A stretch of DNA of 64,000 nucleotides from Holophagaceae bacterium (GCA_016722505.1 JADKJH010000002.1:512001-576000); one strand, 5' to 3'. Positions 7,730 to 16,472 are shown, numbered from the stretch's first letter. The notes: generated from the letters alone by a model not told the origin. Numbers and translations are program-made.

Positions 7730-8377
7730 TCAGCGCTTCACGGTTTCGACAGCCGCATCCGGCAGGTTCACCCACACCTTGACACCGATGATGCCGTAGG
7801 TGGTCTTGGCTTCGGCGAAGCCGTAGTCCACATTGGCTTTGATGGTTTGGAGGGGCATCTGACCAGAGAGGTAGTCTTCAGTGCGGGCGATCTCGGCGCC
7901 GTTCAATCGGCCGGAGACCTTGATCTTGAAGCCCTTGGCGCCGAAGCGGATGGCGGCTTCTTCGGCCTTGCGCATGGCGCGGCGGAAGGCGATGCGGCGC
8001 TCGAGCTGCTGGGCCACGCCCTCGGCTACGAGCTGCGCGTCGATCTCGGGCTTCTTGATTTCCTGGATGTCAACGGCCACGGGGCGCTTGAGCTTCGCCT
8101 GGAGATCTTCACGGAGCTTGTCGATCTCTGATCCCTTGCGTCCGATCACAATGCCGGGGCGCGCGGTGAAGATGCGCACGGTGACCTTGTCCGCGGCGCG
8201 CTCGATGTCGATCTTGCTGATCATGGCGTTGAGCGCGTGCAGCTGGGCTTTCAACTCTTTGCGGAGTTTCAGGTCCTCGTGCAGCATGGTGGCGTAGTCC
8301 CGCTTGGAGTACCACTTGCTGTGCCAGTTCTTGGAATAGATGATTCGGAACCCAAAAGGGTGGACTTTTTGACCCAT
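7730..8377 (-). CDS. rpsC: 30S ribosomal protein S3
   Basis: A 215-residue S3 with the KH domain carrying GIVIGRKGSEIDKLREDLQ and the C-terminal domain with GVKVWVNLPDAAVETV. The frame is open another 85 codons upstream through rplV, but the family N-terminus MGQKVHPFGFRIIYSKNW begins at the ATG at 8377, immediately after rplV (2 bp), so that start is chosen. S3 forms part of the mRNA entry tunnel. Confidence 0.97.
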   Translation of the reverse strand: MGQKVHPFGFRIIYSKNWHSKWYSKRDYATMLHEDLKLRKELKAQLHALNAMISKIDIERAADKVTVRIFTARPGIVIGRKGSEIDKLREDLQAKLKRPVAVDIQEIKKPEIDAQLVAEGVAQQLERRIAFRRAMRKAEEAAIRFGAKGFKIKVSGRLNGAEIARTEDYLSGQMPLQTIKANVDYGFAEAKTTYGIIGVKVWVNLPDAAVETVKR

Positions 8378-8379
8378 GA

Positions 8380-8766
8380 CTACGCCTCCTCGCCGGTTAC
8401 GGCGGCGAGCTGAATGGTGATGTGGCAGGTGCGCTTCTGCACCCGGTAGGCGCGGCCCATGGGCGCAGGGCGGACGCGCTTCATGCGGAAGCCCTCGTCC
8501 ACGAATACGGACTTGACCATCAGTTCGTCGGGGTTCACGGAAGGATTCTTGTCCAAAGCGTTGGCCACGGCGGAATCGAGCAATTTGCGGATGGGTTCCG
8601 AGGCGTACTTCTTGGTGCTGGCGAGGACCCACTGGGCTTCGCCGATATTCTTGCCGCGGATGAGGTCCACCACGAGCCGGGCTTTCTGGGCCGAGCCGCG
8701 GAGGTGCCGGATGGTGGCGCTGGAAGCGATGTCAACCTGGACGGCCGATTTCGAGTTCATGGTCAT
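8380..8766 (-). CDS. rplV: 50S ribosomal protein L22
   Basis: A 128-residue L22 with the core RHLRGSAQKARLVVDLIRGK and the tunnel-lining beta-hairpin region FRMKRVRPAPMGRAYRVQKR. L22 lines the exit tunnel and is a known site of macrolide resistance. No obvious insertion or deletion is visible in the hairpin. It begins 3 bp after rpsS; Met at residue 3 is an alternative start. Confidence 0.96.
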   Translation of the reverse strand: MTMNSKSAVQVDIASSATIRHLRGSAQKARLVVDLIRGKNIGEAQWVLASTKKYASEPIRKLLDSAVANALDKNPSVNPDELMVKSVFVDEGFRMKRVRPAPMGRAYRVQKRTCHITIQLAAVTGEEA

Positions 8767-8769
8767 GGC

Positions 8770-9054
8770 CTATTTCCCCTTCGCTTTGGCGTCGGACTTG
8801 CCGGCATGGCCCCTGAAGGTCCTGGTCGGAGCGAATTCGCCCAGCTTGTGGCCCACCATGTTGTCCGTGATGTAGACAGGGATGAACTTGTTGCCATTGT
8901 GGACGGCGAAGGTGAGGCCGATCATTTTCGGCATGACCGTGGAACGGCGCGACCAGGTTTTGATGATTTTGCGGTCATCCGCGGAAACAGCGGTGTCCAC
9001 TTTCTTGGAGAGGTGCCCATCGATAAACGGGCCTTTTTTCAGAGAACGGGCCAT
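8770..9054 (-). CDS. rpsS: 30S ribosomal protein S19
   Basis: A 94-residue S19 beginning MARSLKKGPFIDGHL with the signature KTWSRRSTVMPKMIGLTFAV and HKLGEFAPTRTFRGHAG. S19 forms the 30S head with S13. A standard-length member between rplB and rplV. Confidence 0.97.
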   Translation of the reverse strand: MARSLKKGPFIDGHLSKKVDTAVSADDRKIIKTWSRRSTVMPKMIGLTFAVHNGNKFIPVYITDNMVGHKLGEFAPTRTFRGHAGKSDAKAKGK

Positions 9055-9065
9055 CGTGAATTCTC

Positions 9066-9887
9066 CTAGTTGATCCGCTTGACGATGAATTTGGTGGTGC
9101 GGTTGTTATGCCGCGTCTTGTATCCGCGAGTCGGCTGGCCCCAAGGGGTGACCGGATGACGGCCACCGGAAGTGCGGCCTTCGCCACCACCGTGCGGGTG
9201 GTCCACCGGGTTCATGACCACGCCACGGACCGTCGGGCGGACGCCCAGCCAGATCGTGCGGCCGGCTTTGCCCAGCGCGATGTTCTCGTGCTGCAGATTG
9301 CCGACTTTGCCGATGGTCGCCATGCATTCCAGATGGATCTTGCGGATTTCACCGGATTTCAGGCGGAGCTGGGCGTATTCGCCATCCCTGGCCACGAGCT
9401 GCGCGAAAGCGCCAGCCGCGCGGGCGATCTGGCCACCCTTGCCGGGCTTCATTTCGATGTTGTGGATTTCGGTACCCACCGGGATGTTCCGGAGCGGCAG
9501 CGTGTTGCCCACCAGGATGTCCGCGTTTTTCCCGGAAACCACGATACGGCCGACTTCCAGGCCATCGGGCGCCAGGATGTAGCGCTTTTCGCCGTCTGAA
9601 TAGACCAGCAGGGCGATGCGGGCCGTGCGGTTGGGATCGTATTCGATCGTCGCGACCTTGGCGGGCACGTCGAACTTGTTGCGCTTGAAATCGATCATGC
9701 GATAGCGCTGCTTGTGGCCGCCGCCGATGTGGCGCGTGGTGATGCGGCCTGTGTTGGAACGGCCGCCGGTGCGGGTCTTCTTGGAGATCAAGGAGCGCTC
9801 AGGAGTGTCGCTCGTGATTTCCTCGAAGCCTGACTTCGACATGCCGCGCTGACCTGGTGTGGTCGGCTTGAGCATTTTTACGCTCAT
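9066..9887 (-). CDS. rplB: 50S ribosomal protein L2
   Basis: A 273-residue L2, required for subunit association and peptidyl-transferase assembly. The conserved C-terminal signature NPVDHPHGGGEGRT with the functionally important His is intact, followed by the GGRHPVTPWGQPTRGYKTR tail. The open frame extends about 97 codons upstream across rplW, but MSVKMLKPTTPGQRGMSKSG at 9887 is the family start, with AAAGGCAAAA upstream. Confidence 0.97.
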   Translation of the reverse strand: MSVKMLKPTTPGQRGMSKSGFEEITSDTPERSLISKKTRTGGRSNTGRITTRHIGGGHKQRYRMIDFKRNKFDVPAKVATIEYDPNRTARIALLVYSDGEKRYILAPDGLEVGRIVVSGKNADILVGNTLPLRNIPVGTEIHNIEMKPGKGGQIARAAGAFAQLVARDGEYAQLRLKSGEIRKIHLECMATIGKVGNLQHENIALGKAGRTIWLGVRPTVRGVVMNPVDHPHGGGEGRTSGGRHPVTPWGQPTRGYKTRHNNRTTKFIVKRIN

Positions 9888-9966
9888 GTTTTTGCCTTTA
9901 GAAAAGTGTGGGCGATAGTGGCAGTGCTTGTCCGTCCACGGGGTTTGAAATTTGGAATCCGGGCCT

Positions 9967-10248
9967 TTAGGCCTCGGTGGCGGGAAGAGAACCTTCCGCC
10001 AATTCGACATAGGCTTTTTTGGTTGCGGTGGTCTGGCCCATCCAGCGGCCCAGGCGCTTGGCCTTGGCGTGGACCTTGACGGTCCGGATGGACTTGACTT
10101 TGGCCTGGAGCAGGAGCTCCGCAGCCTCTTTGATCTGGTGCTTGTTGGCCCATGGGGCCACTTCAAACACCTGGACATTGCTCTCCCGCAGGATCTGGCC
10201 TTTTTCGGTCAGCAGCGGCTTGCGGATCACTTCGAAAATCTTAGTCAT
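9967..10248 (-). CDS. rplW: 50S ribosomal protein L23
   Basis: A 93-residue L23, the exit-site protein that docks trigger factor and SRP. Features IRKPLLTEKGQIL, FEVAPWANKHQIKEAAELLL and the C-terminal KKAYVELAEG match the family. The ATG at 10248 overlaps the rplD stop as ATGA (4 bp). The short C-terminal SLPATEA tail is unremarkable. Confidence 0.96.
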   Translation of the reverse strand: MTKIFEVIRKPLLTEKGQILRESNVQVFEVAPWANKHQIKEAAELLLQAKVKSIRTVKVHAKAKRLGRWMGQTTATKKAYVELAEGSLPATEA

Positions 10249-10880
10249 GGTTTCACCACTTCCTGCAGGGCCAGAATCGCATCCTTGGAGAAGACAACCT
10301 GGTCGTACTTGAGCAGTTCATAAACATTCACGCCCAGGCTCGTCACCGTCATGAACCTGGGATGGTTGCCCGCGGCAAGCGACAAGTTGCGGGAAGCTTC
10401 GGAGCCCACCAGCAGGGCGCGGTCGCCCACGCCCAGCTTGGCCATGGTCCCCGAAAGGGCCTTGGTCTTGTGGGTGGCGAGCTCCCAGTTCTCGACGACC
10501 ATCAACTGGCCCTTGGAGAACTTGACGGAAAGCGCGTTGCGCAGCGCCGAACGACGGGCCTTCTTGGGGAAGGCGTAATCGTAGGAGCGTGGATTCGGGC
10601 CATGGGCCGTGCCGCCGCCCTTCCAGATCATCGAACGGATCGAGCCGATGCGGGCGCGGCCGGTTCCCTTCTGCTTCCAGAGCTTCTTGCCGGAGCCGGA
10701 AACCTCGGACTTGTCCTTGGTCTTGGCGGTGCCGGCGCGGCGCTTGGCCAGGAAGTGGCGGACCGCTTCCCAGATCAGATGGGTATTGATGTCTTCAAGC
10801 TTGAAGACTTCGGGCAGCAGGTCCACGGTGCCGGCCTGCTTGCCGTCGAGGTTCACGACAGGGTGCTGGAAGGTCGCCAT
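10245..10880 (-). CDS. rplD: 50S ribosomal protein L4
   Basis: A 211-residue L4 with the tunnel loop sequence KLWKQKGTGRARIGSIRSMI and downstream GGGTAHGPNPRSYDYAFPKK. In some bacteria L4 autoregulates the S10 operon; no such leader structure is identifiable here. It starts 1 bp after rplC. Confidence 0.96.
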   Translation of the reverse strand: MATFQHPVVNLDGKQAGTVDLLPEVFKLEDINTHLIWEAVRHFLAKRRAGTAKTKDKSEVSGSGKKLWKQKGTGRARIGSIRSMIWKGGGTAHGPNPRSYDYAFPKKARRSALRNALSVKFSKGQLMVVENWELATHKTKALSGTMAKLGVGDRALLVGSEASRNLSLAAGNHPRFMTVTSLGVNVYELLKYDQVVFSKDAILALQEVVKP

Positions 10881-10881
10881 C

Positions 10882-11508
10882 TCAGGCCTCCTGCTTGATC
10901 ACGACGTACCCACCTTTGGGGCCGGGAACGGCGCCCTTGATGAGCAGAAGATTGTTTTCGGAATCCACCGAGGCGATTTCCAGGTTCCTCACGGTCACCT
11001 GTTCGGCGCCCATGTGGCCGCCCATGCGCATGCCGGGAAAGACACGGCTGGGATCGGAGGAGCCGCCGATGGAACCAGGAGCGCGGTGGTGCATGGAGCC
11101 GTGGGTCGCGCGTCCGCCCTTGAAATGGTGGCGCTTCATGACGCCCGCGAAGCCCTTGCCCTTGCTGGTGCCGACGACATTCACTTTGACTTTGGTCTCG
11201 AACTGCCCCACGAGAACGCTATCGCCTTCTTTCGCGGGATCGGAAGAATCCACCTTGAACTCGCGCAGCACGCGCACCGGAGCGACGCCGTGCTTCTCCG
11301 CGTGGCCCTTCTCGGGCTTGTTGGCGCGCTTGCCGCCGCTGGGATCCACGAAGCCGATCTGGATGGCGTCATAGCCCTCCTTCGCGGTGGTCTTGCGCTG
11401 CACGACCACGCACGGACCAGCCTGGATCACGGTCACGGGGACCACTTGACCCTTCTCGTTGAAGATCTGGGTCATGCCCAGTTTTCTGCCGATGATTCCC
11501 TTGATCAT
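10882..11508 (-). CDS. rplC: 50S ribosomal protein L3
   Basis: A 208-residue L3 with the N-terminus MIKGIIGRKLGMTQIFNEKG and the central loop KRHHFKGGRATHGSMHHRAP, which reaches to the peptidyl-transferase centre. The Gln-containing GHMGAEQVTVRN region, the methylation site of L3 in enterics, is present. Normal length. Confidence 0.97.
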   Translation of the reverse strand: MIKGIIGRKLGMTQIFNEKGQVVPVTVIQAGPCVVVQRKTTAKEGYDAIQIGFVDPSGGKRANKPEKGHAEKHGVAPVRVLREFKVDSSDPAKEGDSVLVGQFETKVKVNVVGTSKGKGFAGVMKRHHFKGGRATHGSMHHRAPGSIGGSSDPSRVFPGMRMGGHMGAEQVTVRNLEIASVDSENNLLLIKGAVPGPKGGYVVIKQEA

Positions 11509-11525
11509 GTTTTGCTCCCCTTCCT

Positions 11526-11852
11526 TTACCGGTTGCCCTGGCGGCTGAAGACCTTGATTTCGACATCGACGCCCGCGGGGAGGTCGAGACGCATCAGGGT
11601 GTCCACCGTGGTCTGGGTGGGGTTGAGGATGTCGAGCAGGCGCTTGTGCGTGCGGATCTCGAATTGGTCACGGCTCTTCTTGTCCACGTGGGGCGAGCGG
11701 TTCACCGTGTACTTGCTCGTCCGGGTGGGGAGAGGGATCGGTCCGGCGACCTGGGCGCCGCTGCGCTTTGCGGTCTCCACGATTTCGCGGGTGCTTTGAT
11801 CAAGCAGGCGATGATCGAAGGCGCGCAAACGGATGCGGATGTTGTCTTTCAT
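11526..11852 (-). CDS. rpsJ: 30S ribosomal protein S10 (NusE)
   Basis: A 108-residue S10 beginning MKDNIRIRLRAFDHRLLDQS, with PLPTRTSKYTVNRSPHVDKK and the C-terminal LPAGVDVEIK. It also works as NusE in transcription antitermination with NusB and NusG. The frame is open about 40 codons upstream, but the family start is at 11852. The TFSRQGNR-like tail is a few residues longer than in E. coli. Confidence 0.96.
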   Translation of the reverse strand: MKDNIRIRLRAFDHRLLDQSTREIVETAKRSGAQVAGPIPLPTRTSKYTVNRSPHVDKKSRDQFEIRTHKRLLDILNPTQTTVDTLMRLDLPAGVDVEIKVFSRQGNR

Positions 11853-12167
11853 GTTCACTCCATTGGGACGGATGAGCCGTCCATAGACGTGGGGCGCTGG
11901 CCGCCCAACCTGAGTTGATGTCCTCCTGACGAGGACAAGGCTAATTAGAATAACAAAAGCCACCGAAAACACAAATGAAATATTTTGAGCCTCGGCGGCT
12001 TTTTTGGGCTCCCCTTTCAGGAAAAAGGGAGCGGGCTTATCAAGAGGCCAGGATCTGAAGAGCTTGGTGCGGCCTCACCCCGTGAAGGGCTGTGAAAGTA
12101 TGAAGGTTGAAGTGAAGGTGCGAAGATAGGAGGAAAAGCATCCTTCATACTTCAACCTTCATCCTTG
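11853..12167. other. 315-bp fusA-rpsJ intergenic region with hairpins
   Basis: This spacer separates the str genes (rpsL-rpsG-fusA) from the S10 genes. On the minus strand, just after fusA, there is a 14-bp inverted repeat (listed separately), then a CTCCC...GGGAG hairpin around 12009-12031, then AAGCCGCCGA...TCGGTGGCTTTTG (about 11965-12006), which pairs with one G-U and is followed by T-rich sequence but has a long loop. These suggest termination or attenuation after fusA, so a promoter for the S10 operon is expected between about 11853 and 11960; I cannot identify its boxes with confidence. Confidence 0.5.
12100..12162 (-). terminator. 14-bp inverted repeat just downstream of fusA
   Basis: ATGAAGGTTGAAGT at 12100-12113 is the exact reverse complement of the sequence at 12149-12162, separated by 35 nt. 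It begins 5 bp after the fusA stop codon (12168-12170). The stem is strong, but there is no T tract after it on the minus strand, so it could be an mRNA-stabilising or processing hairpin rather than an intrinsic terminator. Confidence 0.45.
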
Positions 12168-14276
12168 CTACTTGCTGCCCTTGACTTTGGCGATGATTTC
12201 TTCCGCCACATTCTTGGGAGCTTCATCGTAATGCGAGAACTGCATGGTGTAGTTGCCGCGGCCCTGAGTCATGCCGCGAAGGCTGGTGGAATAGGCGAAC
12301 ATTTCGGCGAGAGGGACCTTGGCGGAAACCACCTTGGAGCCGGCCCGCTCTTCCATGTTCTCGATGCGGCCGCGCCGGCTGTTCAGGTTGCCAATGACGT
12401 CGCCCATGTATTCCTCTGGCACCACCACCTCGACGCCCATGATGGGCTCGAGAATCACAGGATGGGCCTTCTCGCAGCCTGCCTTGAAGCCCATGGAACC
12501 GGCGATCTTGAACGCCATTTCATTGGAATCCACATCGTGGTAGCTGCCGTCGTAGATGGTGACCTTGACGTCCACGACCGGGTAGCCGGCGAGCACGCCG
12601 GATTCCATGGCTTCCTGGATGCCCTGGTCCGTGGGCTTGATGTATTCCTTGGGCACGGAACCGCCCTTGGTCTCGTTGATGAACTCGTAGCCCTTGCCGG
12701 GCGCGTTGGGCTCGACGATGAGCTTGACGTGGCCGTACTGGCCGCGGCCACCGGACTGGCGGACGAACTTGCCTTCGCATTCCACGCGGCGGCGGATGGT
12801 CTCGCGGTAGGCCACCATGGGCTTGCCCACGTTGGCTTCCACTTTGAACTCGCGCATCATGCGGTCCACGATGATCTCCAGATGGAGTTCACCCATGCCG
12901 GCGATGATGGTCTGGTTGGTCTCGGGATCGGTCTTGACCTTGAAGGTGGGATCTTCCTGGGCCAGCCGGCTCAGCGCGATGCCCATCTTCTCCTGGTCGA
13001 CCTTGGTCTTGGGCTCGATGGCCACCTGGATCACGGGATCCGGGAAATCCATGCTCTCGAGCACCACGGGTTTGTCTTCATCGCAGATGGTCTGGCCCGT
13101 GAACACGTCCTTGAGGCCCACCGCCGCGCCGATGTCGCCGGTGCGGACTTCGGTGATGTCCTCGCGCTTGTTGGCGTGCATCTGGAGCAGGCGGCCGATG
13201 CGTTCGCGGCGGTCCTTGTTGGAGTTGTAGACGCTGGATCCCGCCTCAAGCACACCGGAATAAACGCGGATGAACGCGAGACTGCCGACGAACGGATCCG
13301 CCATGATCTTGAAGATCAAAGCGCTGAAGGGTTCCTTGTCATCGGCACGGCGCTCGATGGCATTGCCATCCATGTCCACGCCCTGGATGGCGGAACATCC
13401 AAGGGGCTGGGCATGTAGTTCACCACAGCGTCGAGCATGGGCTGCACGCCCTTGTTCTTGAAGGCGCTGCCGCACATCATCGGCGTGAAGATGATCGAGA
13501 TGCAACCCTTGCGGATGCCATCGCGGAGTTCGGTCTCGGTGAGGTCTTCACCGCTCAGGTACTTTTCCATGAGGACTTCATCGGCCTCGGCGACCATCTC
13601 GACCATCTTCTCGCGCCATTCAGCGGCGGTCTCGAGAAGGTCGGCGGGGATCTCGCCTTCGATGACTTTGTAGCCCTTGTCGCCATCGTCAAAGGTGAGC
13701 GCCTTCATGGTCACCAGGTCCACGACGCCGCGGAAATGCTCCTCGGCGCCAATGGGGATCTGGATGGGCATGGGCCGCGCCTTCAGGCGGGTCTTCATCA
13801 TCTCCACCACGCGGAAGAAATCCGCGCCCGGGACGATCCATCTTGTTGACGAAAGCCATGCGCGGCACGTGGTACTTGTCGGCCTGGCGCCAGACCGTCT
13901 CGGACTGGGGCTCAACGCCGCCCACGGCGCAGAACACCGCGCAGGCTCCATCCAGCACGCGCAGGCTGCGCTCCACCTCGGCGGTGAAATCCACGTGGCC
14001 AGGGGTGTCGATGATGTTGATGCGGTGCTCGACGCCCGTATCCTTGCCCGTCAACGGAACCCAGCTGGCGGTGATGGCCGCGGACGTGATGGTGATGCCG
14101 CGTTCCTGCTCCTGCACCATCCAGTCGGTGGTGGCAGCGCCATCATGGACTTCGCCGATCTTGTGGATCTTGCCGGTGTAGAAAAGGATGCGCTCCGTCG
14201 TGGTCGTCTTACCGGCATCAATGTGAGCCATGATGCCGATGTTGCGGTAGCGCTCAAGGGGCGTATGGCGAGCCAC
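12168..14276 (-). CDS. fusA: Translation elongation factor G (two apparent frameshifts)
   Basis: EF-G, the translocation GTPase. GTP-binding motifs AHIDAGKTTTTERIL, DTPGHVDF and NKMD are in the first frame. Starting from the GTG at 14276 (MARHTPLERYRNIG, with AAGGAG seven bases upstream), the frame breaks after NKMDRPG at about 13827-13829 (one extra C in a CCC run). The middle part, from ADFFRVVEMMKTRL to SPLDVPP, lies in a second frame. It breaks again at 13389-13390 (one G missing from a GG run) to give IQGVDMDGNAIERRADDKEP onward to the C-terminal KVKGSK. The two errors cancel: the span is exactly 703 codons (702 residues), the normal EF-G length. Domains II-V are complete. Since fusA is indispensable and no second copy is visible, consensus error is the likely cause. 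Confidence 0.93.
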
Positions 14277-14421
14277 GGGAGACTCCTTCGGGGAATTTGA
14301 GTCAAGGAACAGGATCGGGATCCGGTGCTCATGGCACACGGAAATTCAGGTCAAAAAAACAGGACGGTAATTCAAAACTGGGGGCCGCCAAGGCAGCGGC
14401 CCCGCAAGGCGAAAGAGCCGT

Positions 14422-14892
14422 CTACCAGCGGAAGTGGGCGAAAGCCTTGTTGGCTTCGGCCATCTTGTGGACATCGTCCTTCTTCTTGATGGCGGCGCCG
14501 CGGAAATTCATGGCGTCGAGGATCTCGCCAGCCAGCTTGTCGCGCATGGTGCGCTCGCCGCGGGAGGCGGAATAGGTCTTCAGCCAACGCATGGCCAGCG
14601 AGGTGCGGCGGTTCTGCGGAACCTCCACAGGCACCTGGTAGGTGGCGCCACCCACGCGGCGGGATTTCACTTCCACCGCCGGTTTGATGTTGGTCAAAGC
14701 CTTGGTGAAGGCTTCAAGGGCCTCTTCGCCACTCTTCTTGGCGACGATCTCCAGCGCGCCGTAGACGATGCGTTCGGCGGTGGCCTTCTTGCCGCGCTCC
14801 ATGAGGATGTTCACGAACTTGGAGACGATGAGGGAGTTGTAGATGGGATCCGGGAGGATCTCACGCTTGGGGGGTGCGGAACGACGAGCCAT
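14422..14892 (-). CDS. rpsG: 30S ribosomal protein S7
   Basis: A 156-residue S7, the primary 16S rRNA binder of the 30S head and autoregulator of the str operon in E. coli. Signatures DPIYNSLIVSKFVNILMERG and RRVGGATYQVPVEV are present. It lies between rpsL (12 bp) and fusA (145 bp). The wider gap to fusA may accommodate regulation, but no motif is evident. Confidence 0.97.
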   Translation of the reverse strand: MARRSAPPKREILPDPIYNSLIVSKFVNILMERGKKATAERIVYGALEIVAKKSGEEALEAFTKALTNIKPAVEVKSRRVGGATYQVPVEVPQNRRTSLAMRWLKTYSASRGERTMRDKLAGEILDAMNFRGAAIKKKDDVHKMAEANKAFAHFRW

Positions 14893-14904
14893 TTTTCATC
14901 TACC

Positions 14905-15306
14905 TCACTTTTTCTTCGCAGCGGCGGCAGCGCCGGCCTTGGGCCGTTTCGCGCCGTACTTGGAGCGGGACTGGTTGCGGCCAGCGACGCCAGTGGCGTC
15001 CAGCGTTCCGCGGACCACGTGATAGCGCACGCCAGGCAGGTCTTTCACACGGCCACCGCGGATGAGGACGATGGAGTGCTCCTGCAGGTTGTGGCCCACG
15101 CCGGGAATGTAGGTGGTGCACTCGATGCCGTTCGTCAACCGCACACGGGCCACCTTGCGGAGGGCCGAGTTCGGCTTCTTGGGCGTGGTCGTGAACACGC
15201 GGGTGCACACGCCGCGCTTTTGCGGGCAGGCGTCGAGCGCGGGGCTCTTGGTCTTGTTGATGAATGTCTTCCGCCCTTGGCGGATCAGCTGATTGATGGT
15301 TGGCAC
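14905..15306 (-). CDS. rpsL: 30S ribosomal protein S12
   Basis: A 133-residue S12 containing the decoding-site loops TTTPKKPNSALRKVARVRL and GGRVKDLPGVRYHVVRGTLD. The two lysines whose mutation gives streptomycin resistance, in PKKPNS and RVKDLP, are wild type. The frame opens with ATG at 15318, but the minus-strand sequence ATGGAGGATGGT followed by GTG places a GGAGG Shine-Dalgarno before the GTG at 15306. The protein then starts with the family N-terminus (M/V)PTINQLIRQG, so 15306 is preferred. The alanine/lysine-rich C-terminus is slightly extended. Confidence 0.95.
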   Translation of the reverse strand: MPTINQLIRQGRKTFINKTKSPALDACPQKRGVCTRVFTTTPKKPNSALRKVARVRLTNGIECTTYIPGVGHNLQEHSIVLIRGGRVKDLPGVRYHVVRGTLDATGVAGRNQSRSKYGAKRPKAGAAAAAKKK

Positions 15307-15318
15307 ACCATCCTCCAT

Positions 15319-15409
15319 AGTTGGCTCGTCCAGATGATTCCGGAGAGCAAGGCCCGAGAGGTTGCGGATGCCTTATGGAACGGACACGCAACATTGGACG
15401 AAGAAAAAA
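15319..15409. promoter_or_regulatory. Probable upstream region of the rpsL-rpsG-fusA operon
   Basis: The leader of the str operon lies here, between the fmdB-like gene and rpsL on the same strand. If the corrected fmdB reading frame is right (stop at 15574) the region extends to 15573. An AT-rich stretch around 15400-15412 is visible on the minus strand, but I cannot assign -35 and -10 boxes with confidence. Confidence 0.3.
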
Positions 15410-15856
15410 TCAACCAGCCCAATTGGGCAGGGAACTTATAAGCCTATCGCACCGGCAGGAGAAGTCAATCCGGGATACCCGGAGCTGGTCAGGGAAGCTT
15501 GGTCGCCGCTTCGACTTTCGGGGAATGGCACGCGCAACCCGAGGCGCAGGCCGCCTTCGACCCGGACGGGGCATCAGCCTGTTTTTGCGGCCGGGGCGCT
15601 CCCCGGCCGCAGTCCCATCCCTGGGGCTCGGGCCGGCCTTTGGGCCTCGGCGCCCTCGGCAGGCGCCTTCCCGGCCACCGTAGCCGCCAGCGTACCAACC
15701 GCTGCCCGACAGCACGAAAGCGGTCCGCGAGATCTCGCGTTGCATGGCCTCTGCCTGGCCGCACTTGGGGCAATCATGGGCCGTCGGCGCTGAAAAGGCC
15801 TGGAGTCTTTCTTCTTTCGCGCCGCAGGCTTCACAGCGGTACTCGTAGAGTGGCAT
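15410..15856 (-). CDS. FmdB-family zinc-ribbon protein (probably frameshifted; likely end 15574)
   Basis: The N-terminus MPLYEYRCEACGAKEERLQ and later HDCPKCGQ give the two CxxC knuckles (Cys8/11/29/32) of the small FmdB/CxxC_CXXC_SSSS putative regulatory family, followed by the characteristic FVLSGSGWYAGGYGG. After that point the annotated frame becomes an implausible Arg/Pro-rich tail ending at 15410. Removing one C from the GGCCGGG run at about 15675-15681 gives instead a Lys/Ala/Gly-rich tail (KAPAEGAEAQRPARAPGMG...) ending at 15574, for a protein of 93 residues, the usual family size and tail composition. The ATG at 15856 has AAAGGA upstream. Molecular function of this family is not established; it may be regulatory. 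Confidence 0.75.
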   Translation of the reverse strand: MPLYEYRCEACGAKEERLQAFSAPTAHDCPKCGQAEAMQREISRTAFVLSGSGWYAGGYGGREGACRGRRGPKAGPSPRDGTAAGERPGRKNRLMPRPGRRRPAPRVARAIPRKSKRRPSFPDQLRVSRIDFSCRCDRLISSLPNWAG

Positions 15857-15914
15857 GGCATCCTTTCAAGCAAGCGGCTCAAGCCGCAATCATCTAGTTT
15901 AACTCGGACGCGCC

Positions 15915-16409
15915 ATGAACACTCCCCCTCGATTCTTTCCTGATGCTCCAAGCTTCCTCGCTGCGCAGGCCCAGCGCCCTGCCCAGCTTTGTTTCACGAA
16001 CGGGTGTTTTGATTTATTGCATCCAGGACACGTCAAATATCTGGAAGACGCGCGCGCCCTGGGGGATTTCCTGGTGGTGGGCCTCAACAGCGATGCATCA
16101 GTCGCCCGGCTCAAAGGCGAGGGAAGGCCTTTGCAGGATGAACCAGCCCGCGCGGCGGTCCTGCTGGGGCTGCGCAGCGTGGATGCGGTCATCCGGTTCG
16201 ACGAAGACACGCCGCTTGAACTCATCAAAGCCTTGCAGCCGGACATCCTGGTCAAGGGTGGCGATTACACGCCGGATACGGTGGTGGGACGCGAAGCCGT
16301 GGAGGCTCGAGGAGGCCGTGTCGTGATCATTCCCCTCATCCCGGGCCACAGCACCTCGCGGATCGAGGAACGCATCCGCAGCGGGCGAGGCGTGACGCTC
16401 CCGGAATGA
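15915..16409 (+). CDS. rfaE2: D-glycero-beta-D-manno-heptose 1-phosphate adenylyltransferase
   Basis: A 164-residue nucleotidyltransferase with FTNGCFDLLHPGHVKYLEDA (the HxGH-type motif, here HPGH) and GLNSDASVARLKG, matching the stand-alone C-terminal domain of HldE (RfaE2/HldC). It forms ADP-heptose from heptose 1-phosphate and ATP for lipopolysaccharide inner-core synthesis, implying a Gram-negative envelope. The C-terminal VVIIPLIPGHSTSRIEERIR is typical. It is divergent from the fmdB-like gene and convergent with pnp. Confidence 0.93.
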   Translation: MNTPPRFFPDAPSFLAAQAQRPAQLCFTNGCFDLLHPGHVKYLEDARALGDFLVVGLNSDASVARLKGEGRPLQDEPARAAVLLGLRSVDAVIRFDEDTPLELIKALQPDILVKGGDYTPDTVVGREAVEARGGRVVIIPLIPGHSTSRIEERIRSGRGVTLPE

Positions 16410-16412
16410 AAA

Positions 16413-16432
16413 CGCGGTCCCAGAGGACCGCG
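16413..16432 (-). terminator. Terminator downstream of pnp
   Basis: CGCGGTCC at 16413-16420 pairs with GGACCGCG at 16425-16432 with a 4-nt loop. Reading the minus strand, the stem is followed by TTTTCATT, so it fits a rho-independent terminator for pnp and lies between the convergent rfaE2 and pnp. Confidence 0.7.
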
Positions 16433-16472
16433 CATTCATGTGACCAAGAATTTTGAAGATCGAACCTGGAAA

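Noticed and set aside
12165..13418. 417-codon plus-strand open frame opposite fusA
   Set aside because: Antisense shadow of EF-G; translation rich in His/Ala/Gly with no recognisable domain.
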